Shown here piece after piece: positions 11,240 to 21,610 of a stretch of DNA of 64,000 nucleotides (within the stretch, counting starts at the first letter, position 1; each line of letters starts with the position of its first letter). This stretch comes from Branchiostoma floridae (taxonomy: Eukaryota; Chordata; Leptocardii; Amphioxiformes; Branchiostomatidae). Where the stretch lies: contig NC_049991.1 in NCBI RefSeq assembly GCF_000003815.2, positions 19,613,041-19,677,040 on the forward strand, given 5' to 3'. The notes below the pieces were generated by a model. That model was given only the letters and a program-made list of their open reading frames with translations, searched no databases and was not told the DNA's origin. The position numbers and the translations under genes are program-made.

Positions 11240-12570
11240 CATATGTCAGAAGACGTCATTCAGTATTCTGCAAAGAACGAAAGTGACGATCACTGCCACG
11301 AATGATAATATCATAATGTAGGTCCATAACTTTTGACCTACCATCTAAAGCCCCTGAGTTTTCAAAGACATGAGTTTTGCATTTAAGGCTATGACGTCAA
11401 AAACCTATAGGGACAGCTCAACAGTTTATAAAAAAGCATGTAAGAGCTATGCACTCTGCAAAGAACAAAAGTGCAGATTTCTTCCATGAATTATAATCAT
11501 GGGTCCATAACTTTCAACCGACCAACACCCAAAGCCCCTATGCCACAAGACATGGGTTTTACATTTAAGGCTATGACGTCAAAAGATGACTTACAAAAGT
11601 TACATGACAATTGTATGCAAAAAGGGCATTCTGCTATGATCACTCAATGACCAATGACTCAATGACCCAGATATCTGTTGCCTATAGCTTTGGGCCAAGC
11701 AACATTCAAAGCCCCTATGCCACAAGACTTGAGTTTTATATTTAAGGCTATGACGTCAAAAAGACCTTTAGAGACAGCTCAACAGTTTATAAAAGACGTG
11801 TACTAAGAGCTATGCACTCTGCAAAGAACGAAAGTGACGATCGCTAGCATGAATTATAATCTGTTGCCCATGATTTTGGACCAACCAACTTCCAAAGCCC
11901 CTATGCCACAAAACATGAGGTTTGCATGACGTCAAAGGGCCTTTTGGGACTGAGCGCAAATTTATTGAAATGACTAAAAAGAGCTTATTAATAACATGTA
12001 TGCTAGGGCTTTCTGCAAAGAATGAAAGTGAATGATCACTGTATGACCCATAGATCTGTTGCTATTGCTTTTGGCAAAGCAACATCCAAAGCCCCTATTC
12101 CACAAGACATGAGTTTTGCACTTAAGGCTATATAATTTTATACCATCATGTATATGACGTAAAAAGACCTTTAGGGACTGCGCACCACAGTTTTAAGCCG
12201 ATGTATTAGCACTATGCTGGTAAGGGCATTCTGCAATTGGAAAAAATGTGATAACCACTCCTATACATGTGAATATCTGTCAACCATTAAACTCAAACAA
12301 CCAAAATATAAAGCCACTCACTGCTACATGCCAAAAGACATGATTTTTGTACTTTAATGCTATGACATCAAAGGCCCTTAGGGCACAACACTAGAGCTGC
12401 AAAGAGCAAAAGAGACAGCTGCTCTCACGAATATCTGCTACTCTTAACTTTGCGCCAACAGAGAGCCCATATACCAATGGTTCGTGCTTAGAACATCTGA
12501 AGCTATGACGTCGAGAGACCAATAGGGACTGAGCACAACAGTGTTAAGAAGTTGAATACTGACAGAGGTG
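11240..12570 (+). repeat. Tandem array, unit about 180-225 bp, about 7 copies
   Basis: 'ctatgacgtcaaaa' or a near match recurs at about 11389, 11570, 11748, 11932, 12155, 12358 and 12505. Other unit landmarks are 'aaagcccctatgccacaaga', 'catgagttttgcatttaagg', 'gggac' plus 'agctcaacagttt' and 'tctgcaaagaacgaaagtga'. The regularly spaced TGACGTCA-like word would suit a CREB/ATF site, but periodicity alone explains it. Confidence 0.9.
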
Positions 12571-13155
12571 GTGCGAAGATGCACATTTATCGTCTTACCT
12601 ACCCAGACTTTTCCTTACATGTATAAAATGTCTTGAGGGGGTGTAAGATGTGTTACAGAGAAAATGACCCTAACCACAGAATGTCTCAAGACAGTTTTAC
12701 AAATACGTCAGTTGCCAGCTTGGCACAAAGCTATGCAATCCCTGAATTACTGAAAATGATGACTGGAGGCAAATGCAATTATGTCTTCTGACATGAAGTC
12801 ACTTGCAGGGGTGGCGCAAATTTGTCTTATACTCCCGGGTATCAGATCTTTTAAGGACATGGCCTTTCTTGGGAGAATGCCCTAAGTGGCATAGCACATT
12901 TTCTAGCACGTCATTTTTATTAGGCTCTTTACATGAATGTCCAAAAATGTCAGCACTTTCCTCGGGGTATGATGTCAGGGGACATCTGGGAACAACATAA
13001 ATCTGCCAGAAGCTGACTACGTTGAGAATTAGACCACGCACAGTACTTGCCAGGAAAGAAAAGTCTTCAATCTTCTTCTTTTGTCACATTAAAAAACTAT
13101 TCCTTAAGTCTTCATCAGTGAGGCAACTTTATGCCACCCGAAAGGTACTATGATA
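12570..13155. other. No feature recognised
   Basis: Unique-looking sequence. The open frames on both strands near 12800-13040 are short and unrelated to known domains. Confidence 0.4.
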
Positions 13156-13177
13156 TAACAAAACATTCGCATTTGCC

Positions 13178-13390
13178 CAGGGTTCTGCCCATTCCATCCC
13201 CTGTGATGGAGAAAAATCAGCATGTAAAGATTCTTATTGAACCAAGCTGAGTCTATCAGCAAATTTGCCCCTCAAAATAAAGGAAATAGCATTTGAGATG
13301 GTCTAGATTTCAATATTTTCCTAGGATTGCGACAGGATTTCCATTCAAAGTCCAGGGGACAGAAAAACATTCAGGCTGGCTAGAACACTG
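13178..13390 (+). mobile_element. Complete hAT-like MITE with 8-bp target duplication
   Basis: The 213-bp element begins CAGGGTTCT and ends AGAACACTG, which are short imperfect terminal inverted repeats of the CAGGG/CACTG hAT type. It is flanked on both sides by the same 8 bases, CATTTGCC (13170-13177 and 13391-13398). An 8-bp duplication with CA.../...TG termini is characteristic of hAT transposition. There is no coding capacity. Its interior matches 10037-10225 in the opposite orientation and, more weakly, 31571-31920. Confidence 0.85.
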
Positions 13391-13745
13391 CATTTGCCTG
13401 AAGACTAAATGTTGAATAATTTGGGGACAGTAAAACTTTGTGCCCAGCAACCTGACCCTATGAAATCCCTCCTGCCATCAGAAATCAGCATTGCTCCAGG
13501 CCACAATGCAGACAAATGTTGGACGACATCACATTATTTTCCAGGCTGATGGCGGAAAATAAACTTTTTCGTGTAACAAAACATTTATATTTATTTATTT
13601 GCCTGAAGACCAAATGTTGCATAATTTCAGGACAGTAAAACTTTGTGCCCAGCAACCTGACACTATGAAATCCCTCCTGCCATCAGAAATCAGCAATACT
13701 CGAGGCCACAATGTAGACAAATGTTGGACGACATCACGGCTGTTT
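13391..13745 (+). repeat. Two-copy tandem duplication, period about 205 bp
   Basis: 'tttgcctgaagac' at about 13393 and 13598 starts blocks sharing 'cagtaaaactttgtgccc', 'agcaacctga', 'aatccctcctgccatcag' and 'caaatgttggacgacatcac'. The sequence just before both copies also matches ('taacaaaacatt'), except that the first copy is interrupted by the MITE at 13178-13390. Confidence 0.85.
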
Positions 13746-13799
13746 TCTGGCCGATGACCGACAGAGATAAGAATTACCCTGAGACAGTCTGCTGTTAAG

Positions 13800-14430
13800 G
13801 TCGCGTTCCATAAAACATCACGCAACCCTCCAGTCATGTGCAATTTGTAAGAGGCTTTGCACCGTCCCGACAAACAACTTCTTGGACTCCATGTGTCACA
13901 TGGAGTAAGGTTTACCCTAAGCTCTGATGGTGACAGACATTTTGGGGCAGTTTCAGAATCTATTAGACAAAGATAATACCCTGTCCTGGTAAACAGACAA
14001 AGGGCTGTCCTAGGTTTTTTAGTGTGTACTATGTATTATGTAATTCATCTTGACAATGTGAATAAAGATGATGACACTCTGCTCCCCAAAAAAAGTTAGA
14101 CATTGATTATGATAAACATCTGATGATGAAATATCTTGGTCCAGAGACATGTTACCATTGGACGATGCAGACACCACATTTACTGGTAGGGAAAGACCAT
14201 CATCATCATCTTCTTTGTTGATCACATTAAAAGAATTTTCCTACCCAAGAGCCAGGGTTCCATAAAACATTAGACAACCCTCTAGTCATGTGCAATTCGT
14301 AAGAGGATTTGCTCCGCCCCAACAAGCAACTTCTCAGAGTTCATATGTCACATGGAATAAGGTTTGCCTCATTCTCTGATGGTGACATTCATTTTGGGAC
14401 TGTTTCAGAATCTATTACACAAAAAAGACC
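13800..14430 (+). repeat. Two-copy direct repeat, period about 450 bp
   Basis: About 13803-13975 and about 14255-14425 share 'ttccataaaacat', 'caaccctc', 'agtcatgtgcaatt', 'gtaagagg', 'atgtcacatgga' and 'ggtgaca' followed by 'tttcagaatctatta'. The intervening 14055-14075 'caatgtgaataaagatgatg' looks like a LINE 3' tail. Confidence 0.8.
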
Positions 14431-15470
14431 ACTGAACCATTCCAGTTAAACCTTGATCATAATTGTTATAATTATTATATAATTGTTGTTGCCTCCAATA
14501 AAGAAGTTCTCAATACATCAGTGGATAGTTGAAGACGTTGCATGTTTGTGCAAAATTTCAAGACTTTGATTTCTTTACCAAAACGAAGACAACAAAAAAC
14601 ACTTAAACTATGGTTAGCATCTTACAAAAAAATGTACAATTACAAAAGGATATGACAACCAACCCTTTAGAATCCATATCTCTCAAGACAGTATTACTAA
14701 GTCTATAGTTACCTGGAGCTATCTTTTTCATTTGACAGATGTTTTTAGACAGAAAAAGCATGTGCCCCAAGCCTAGAAAGTCAAGAAGAATCATCTGACA
14801 CATTCCACTGTCAAGGTCGCATTTCATACAGAACATCAAACAGCCCTCAAGCCACCCACACGGAACATGAGTGTCGGATTACACTTTGAGAGGATTACGC
14901 TTACTTTGTGCCAACCCACTAAACCCAGCTTCTTAATACCCGCTGCCATAAGACTTTAAGTGTTTTGCCTCGAGCCGTGACGATGCTTAAAGGAGCGCAA
15001 CTTTGCAGAAAGCTGCTGGTCAAATTCCCTTCTTAGGGCTTTTTGTGGTTGTAGGTCTAACTTTCCTATTACACAGCCATTTTGGCTCGCCCACGCAAAT
15101 CCATACTGGAGCCATTTTAAAGTGTTAGTCAGAGCAAGTTCATAAAACCAATATTTGACATTTAGCATTTGCCCCCACCTACAATGCAGTGTCACTGCAT
15201 CTACCACTTAAAAAGTCATTTGTTCTACAAACATTAGTACCTGAAATACTGGAAAGGCCACATTTTTTTCAAAAATGCAGGAAAAAAAAGAAAAATGCAT
15301 AAGAAAAGAAACGTGCAAAATTTAAATGGTCTAAATGGATTGTCTTGATATTTGACATGTGGCTATACATCTTGATACGGTTAGGACCTTAAAAAAGTAG
15401 AAGCTGTATGTGGTTTGTCCTTATAGTCTCAAGTTGATATTCGACATGTTGATAAGTCTTTAAGTGCAAC
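14430..15470. other. No feature recognised
   Basis: AT-rich. A stretch around 14780-14850 ('caaggtcgcatttcataca' then 'gaacatc') weakly resembles the 13800 repeat unit. No gene is supported. Confidence 0.4.
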
Positions 15471-15479
15471 CTTACAATG

Positions 15480-15865
15480 AATTACATGCTGGACCCCATA
15501 GAGGCTTGCATTACGTAATCTCCATGGATGTGCAACCTTCCCTGGAAAACCTCAGCATTACTCAGCGGGTATCCTTCCTTTAGTCTTCTCCCAGGAGAAT
15601 GAATTGGGATTATCATAAATTGAGCGAGGACCAAATTGAAACGACACTCGGAGAGATCACGGTTGCTAATTTCGAGGTCGTAGCCATGGCAACGGCACCT
15701 TGGTAAGCCGCCCTCCGGATGGAATGTCCGAACTTTGGCCAGATAAAGCCGCGGGCGATGAAAACAAATGGCCGGGATTGCTCCAGCCACTGGCAGTGTT
15801 AATAAAACATGGGGGACTCCGCCTTGGGAGATTCTGTGACTTTGATGCTTCATGACAGTAACGAT
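15480..15865. other. GC-richer unique block, possible exon or conserved regulatory DNA
   Basis: It is distinctly richer in CpG than its surroundings and shows no repeat structure. A frame open for 123 codons on the minus strand (15482-15853) has no recognisable domain. The block holds sequences resembling GATA (TTATCT, minus strand at about 15743) and SOX-like CATTTGTTTT words (minus strand), but such short words are weak evidence. It is marked only because it differs from the repeat-rich background. Confidence 0.25.
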
Positions 15866-15942
15866 AGTTCACCTTTATCCGCAGGGTAACCTATATTCGT
15901 TGTATTTACCAACATGATATCAAGGGATATCAACTGGACATG
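15866..15942 (+). mobile_element. Single end of an AGTTCACC-type MITE
   Basis: The sequence starts AGTTCACCTTTATCC, continues 'gcagggtaacctatat' and ends near 'ggatatcaactgga'. It matches both arms of the element at 50978-51200. No second inverted arm follows, so it is a truncated or solo end. Confidence 0.65.
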
Positions 15943-16060
15943 GACAGTTAATTTTTTTAAAGTAAAATAATTAACACGTTAAGCCTATAGACTTATTACC
16001 GTAACGACTTTAAATGATGTAAACTGTGACTCTGGTATACACTTTGTCTTACCTCTTTCT

Positions 16061-16135
16061 TCATGATCTCAAGGAAAAGGGGCCTGCAGACGTACAGTAC
16101 TTGAGCGTTCATGAATAAAAAAAAATTCAAACATT
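16061..16135 (+). mobile_element. LINE 3' tail (TCATGA-type), degraded
   Basis: 'tcatgatctcaaggaaaagg' followed by 'ggcctgcag' and 'gttcatgaataaa' aligns with the better tails at 31614-31695 and 36138-36218. An AATAAA-like word precedes the simple tail. Only the 3' end of the parent element is present. Confidence 0.55.
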
Positions 16136-16139
16136 TAAA

Positions 16140-17040
16140 ACTATTACAGTAACAGTACTTACGTTGTAACAATCCATGTACTGCTTTAAATCTGTTCACA
16201 GTCACAAAGAAATTATAATTTTTAACCCTTTCATTATTTTACTGTCTTGACATTTTCACGAATATCCCTGAGATTATACCTGAGCTCCCTATATGAGGAT
16301 ATGTTTGCATATCATTAATTTTTTCAGTAAGTCTGATGTCTAATATTGATTGCTGTAGTGTACACTTTTGTAATTGTGCCAGATGTGCAGCAATGTATGC
16401 CATTATTTCCTCTTCTTACATCAAGAAAAATAGTCGGTTCCCCCAGACGACGCGAACAACACTTCCAGAGAAACGTCAAAAAGCTTTTAGCGATGTTCCC
16501 CTGATTAATTTTCCATCATTGTTGTTGCGGTGTATAATTTGTCATACTAGGAGTCTACCAGTGGCAAGGTACACATGTTCAGTTCAGTTCATCCTCTGAG
16601 AGGTGATTCCAAGATTTCCACAAAGTCACGTGCAAGTTGAATTGTAATTGTAGTCTTGTGGTGAATTTCCTTAGAAATGGAGAAGTCTCTTGGTATTACT
16701 TTCATGTGATGCCAAGAGGAACATATTTATCAATGAATCTAGCTTTGGTTAGGGACATCTTGGAAGCGACATTATTTATTACTCATTACATGAACTATAT
16801 CATATGGGGTCAGCGCATAAGTCATTTCCCAAAGTTGAGTCTGCTTTAGGCTAAGGTCACGATTGGAAAAAGGGGCCCTGCCGGACAGTTCAGGGTCTGT
16901 TATTTGGCACTTTCAACTCTTGGCACACCTCCATGGCCCCATGGGACATCGTGCGGCTCCCAGATATTTTGGCACCTGTCCAGGTAGAATTCTAGTTTAA
17001 CTTAAAAAGACCCTGGGACCTGGTAACAGAAAGACGCTGT
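16140..17040. other. No feature recognised
   Basis: Unique-looking sequence with short open frames (16336-16599, 16637-16849) that show no domain and no exon-like context. Confidence 0.35.
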
Positions 17041-17860
17041 ATGCATATCGCGAGCACACAGAGATGACTACACCTGTGGTGCTCCACCAGGACAAATCTG
17101 TAGCTTCAAAGCTCGGCCAGGGCTACTTTCCTGATGACCAAAGCTTTTAATGATAATGTAAGAATCAAACTCTCCCTTTTTGTTTGGACTCTGTCGAATC
17201 TGCCTCAAGAAGGTCAAAAAGTTTAGCCCGAGCAAACTTTGCAGCTCACACTCAGAAAACCTCCCGATCTGTTCGCTGCGTTTCTTGATTGGGATGGATC
17301 GCAAAAGATCTTAGATGGCTCCGACTTGGCCTGCTAAATTGCGTATCAGTCTTACGATCAAATTCCACAATTGGAGAGCGATAGGTTCCTGCATTGCACA
17401 CTGCTGTTGGAGCACCCAACAAAAAGAGGCAATCTTCCAGCCTGGCATCCTTTGTTCCGGGTATCTCCGGGTCCCCGCGACGTGATGAAGTTTTGTGGAG
17501 GACACAAACAGCCCTTTGTTATTGCCTAACTTGAAACCCAACACGCGATCTCCCTCGCCCGGAGTTCCCCTCCGCTATGAATGCGCCGGCAGCCCTCCCC
17601 TCCTTCAGGAGATGTGCAGAGATAGATCCGCGCGATCCGGGCAGTGTTCGGGGACTTAAGCTCATTCCGAACCTTTTATACCTCGTTGAATGAGTTCATC
17701 CGATGCAGTCACACTGTATTACTTGACCCTGAAGCCAGAGATAACAAGACGATGTGAGAAGAATGGACCGAGCCAATTATGCCCCCGCCTTGCTTGAGTC
17801 TGTAGGAACAATGTATTAACCTCGAGTCTTGGAGCATGAGGGAGGGGCGCATACGGAAAA
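17040..17860. other. GC-richer unique block
   Basis: The sequence lacks repeats and is comparatively CpG-rich, especially 17440-17660. Minus-strand frames at 17068-17304 and 17311-17544 are open but unrecognisable. It is a candidate for conserved non-coding or exonic sequence, with no positive identification. Confidence 0.2.
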
Positions 17861-19920
17861 CTGGTTGTTAACATTGTACAGTGCTTGATGTATTATGTTT
17901 TAGAATGAAGGTTGAATAATACAAACAGTATCCCAAAGTTTAAGTGTCTTATAAGGAATAAAACAGTGTGTTAACTTTTAATGTTTTGAAATAAGTCAGA
18001 GAGGAAGGGAATTTCCATATTAAGCGAAGTCATTTTTCCTATGTCGTAGTGGTAGCACTGTATGTTTATTTCATAACTGTATTCTATACTCAATTTTTAT
18101 TTTGATCATTATTCAATTGTATTCTCATGACTTGTACACTTGTAATTAGCCTTTAGGCATGAATTTGAAATTTAGTCATCAACTTGATGTTGTTGAATTA
18201 TTGTTGGAAGGGACTGCCTATCATACAGTTCTGCTACTCTTTATACACTCCTGGCCAATGTTTCCTGAATAATACAAAGAACAGGGGCCTAGCTGGGCAT
18301 TATAAAGCAATGTGTTAACTTGTGCAATCTTGTGGAATCAAATAGGGAGAGCCATATAGGTCGAAAGCTCCTGTTGTACTGTGGCCTGGCCAATATGGAT
18401 ACATCTCACTGACCTGTAATAATGGTTGAATAAGATAAGGTTTAGTTAACATTAATGTTAATGTTATATAATTCATGGCCCTTAACTAAAATGCCCTCAA
18501 TCCTACATGTACTAAAAATCTGACAATTTTTTTCTACTCATCATCAGCAAAGGTACTGGACATCTAAGCTCTCCTTAGGTTTCCATGGTTACCAGTTTCC
18601 ATGGTTACTTGAATGGCTAGCTTTCCAATTTTAATGGTGCCTTTGAATCATAAAATTTTGAAACTGAATTTCATGCGTTTCAAGACTAAATTCAGAACAA
18701 CTCCAATTAGGCATCAGATTCTACTTCAGTTTATTCCGGAACTTACAATTTAAGTTCCCAAATAAACTGAAATACAGAAGTAAGTTACAATGCTGAGTAA
18801 CTTTGAGGTGCAAAACATGCAAATTGTAATATATTGAAAACATAACAAACAAACACGTCATGCTTAATGATTAAGACAAACGGGCTCTACAGGTTAATTA
18901 GACAGGACACATCTTCGTTAGCTGATTACAAAGACTCATCAGAATAACACTTTATATCATATTATGATATTGACCTTGAGATGGGGGTATAATCAGATTT
19001 TCTCAGATAATTTCTTTACCTTGCATTGGCATAAACAGATGTGCTCATTCTAATTCCAGGCGCCAAATAATTTTTTTTAATGTGTGTGATGTAATAAGTT
19101 GATTAGAGTAGATGTGCATGTGAATCTTTGGGCCCCTGGAGGCAAGCAGAAGTAGTCTTAAACCAATGTCTTAAACCAAATCATCATCATCATCATCTGG
19201 GCATGCTGGTTGCACGGATGGCCATGACTCTCAAAACCAAAAAAAGAGCAAAATTTGCACCCCTGTTTCAACATTTTCATATTACAAAGTGAACACCATG
19301 CATTTAGAGTCAGACATTCAGATAAAGTTTCAAAGTAATGGTACAGATATTACATTTGATTTAAATTGTGTTTACTTGAAATCGTGTCGCTTGCAGTTAA
19401 GAGAGGCAAGCAATATTAAATATTAAGAGTTTTGAAGTTTTTAAAAGCTCATATTGAGGTCTGTTTCCTAAGATCATCATAGATACTGCAGATCCAGCTC
19501 TCTTCACTGATTCGCATCTTAGCCTTTGATTCTGCCAGTTCTTTGGCCATCTCCTCATCAGGTTGCCATGGCAATCAAGTCTCCTTACACTTGACTACTG
19601 TAATTCACTTCTTGGTACCAAACTTTTATGGTCTAAGAAAATTTAACTTGTTCTCGAGACTAAATGTTCATGGTGAACAAATTATTTGTTACTGTCACCA
19701 AGACAACTTATTTGTTATCGGTAATGATAAGTTCATGTTACAGTCGTCTCAGTGAAAACCGTGAACATAAAAGTACAATGAAAAAGTCAGGAATTACAGT
19801 ATCTTTCAGGCTAATTTACATGGTCGCATAAATATGTCAGATGAGTTTTTGTGACGTGACGCTGAGCTGCAATCAGTCAAACGCAGATTAGGATGAATTG
19901 CAAGTCTTCCATCATCTTCT
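17860..19920. other. AT-rich unique DNA with a degraded LINE tail and an ATC microsatellite
   Basis: About 18128-18170 ('acttgtaattagcctttagg', 'catgaattt') resembles the LINE tail at 32555-32608. A short (ATC)n tract lies at about 19180-19197. A duplicated 'ggtttccatggttac' / 'agtttccatggttac' pair lies at about 18578-18607. No gene is recognised. Confidence 0.5.
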
Positions 19921-19924
19921 CCGA

Positions 19925-21310
19925 GTGTCAGAATGCTCAGTCAGCAGCCACTTAGAGGAAATTACTGATCGCGCAAGGTTTTATGTAACGCCTCATGCAT
20001 TGGATAACGTCATGTCCAATGTCATTTATTTGTGTATAGGAAAATAAGACTTGGAGGACATCTTTGGGAAACTTAGAGGACTTCATAGTCGGACACACGT
20101 AGACAGCAATTTGCTTTGACTTGTTAGTCTATGAATGCTTAGTCAGCAGCTGCCTAGAGGAAATAACGCAATCACGCAAGGTTTTATGTAACACCTCATG
20201 CATTTGGTAACGTCATGTTTAATGTTATGTATTTTTGCATAGAAATGCTGAGCCAACAGTTGGATGACATCTTTGAGAAAATTAGAGGACTTCATAGTTG
20301 GACACACATAACCTCACTTTGCTGGCTTGTGGCAGATGAATGCTCAGTCAGCGATCACTAAGAGAAAATTACTGATTCTGCAAGGTTTGATGTAACGCCA
20401 CATGCATTTCATTACGTCATGTCTTATGTCATTCTTTCAGGCCCAAGAAAAATTTTTAAGAAAAATTTTTAACAGTTGGATGTCATCATTGGGAAAATTA
20501 GAAGACTTCAGAGTCTGACACACATAAGCTAACAGCACTTTGCTGTCATCATCATTTGATGATGTTGCATTTTCTTTCATTTGTGCATAGAAAAATAAGA
20601 GTTATTGGGGCACACATCACCCAAGAGCAATTGTCTGTCATAGTCCTTAATGCTAGGTACCCTGCCACTGCCTTGTGTATGCCTGATAATGTCATGTATT
20701 TTGTCATTTTTGGGTTACCGTAGGAAAGTTGAAATTATTAAAACACACATCATCTTTCAAGGGTGCTTTGCTGCAACATTCAGTGAACTCTCTGTCACTA
20801 TCAATCATTTTCGAAGTAAGTTTAATTACCGACGAAGAACAGGCTTACATTGTCAGTCTGCTTCTGCCTCGTGTGCTTGATAATGTCGTGTTTTACCAGC
20901 CTTTGAAGGCAGTAATATTGGAATCATTAAAAAACATTATCATCTTTGGGCATGTTGCTATCCTCAGTAACTCCGTAAAATTACTGTTCAGTCATCAGAA
21001 GATCTCACTAACTCTCATGGCAGGGCGTTGTCAGAGGATGCTTAGCAAAAATTGCAGTTGCAGAAAGAAGCTTAGCTTGCCAGTCGGGATGCATTTGATA
21101 AAGTCATGTCGTCTGTCATTTGGGAGTAGGAAAATTAAAACAGACAGCATCTTTCTGCATTCTCCTTGTAGTGTCATTCCTGTGCAGTAGATGCCTATCT
21201 TAGAAGAAATTACTGGCAAGGAACAGGCTTACCCTGCCAGCCTGTTTCCACCTGACATGCTTGATAATGTCAATGTTTTCTGTCATTTAGGGGCAGTGAA
21301 ATGAGAATTA
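19925..21310 (+). repeat. Tandem array, unit about 200 bp, about 7 diverged copies
   Basis: 'gaatgctcagtcagcag' and relatives occur near 19930, 20131 and 20338. The 'cgcaaggttttatgtaac' and 'gcattggataacgtcatgt' words and an 'aaaattagaggacttcatag' word follow in each. Later units (20640-21310) are recognisable by 'taatgtc' plus 'tgtcattt' and 'gaacaggcttac'. The 153-codon open frame at 20729-21190 spans several units and is not conserved between them. Confidence 0.85.
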
Positions 21311-21610
21311 CATTAATCATTTTCTAAATTGCATTAAATTCAAATTACATTTTTTTGTTAAGACCAACAGTATTGATGGGTACCTGTCAGTAAGCCTTCA
21401 GAGTTTGTGCTTGGTGGTGGTTCTTTTTTTTAGGATGTGATAAATGAAAGGATTTTGGTACCATTCATGTCGTACAGTTTCAAACCATTGGACGTTTTAC
21501 CATACTGAAACCTGAGTTACCATATTCAATTTGTATTATAGCATCCCTAGTAACAAGACTACATATACTGTACATTGTATCAGTTCCAGATTGCTTAAAC
21601 TCTAGGAATA

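Noticed and set aside
20729-21190. 153-codon open frame
   Set aside because: It runs across several units of the 200-bp tandem array and is not preserved between them.
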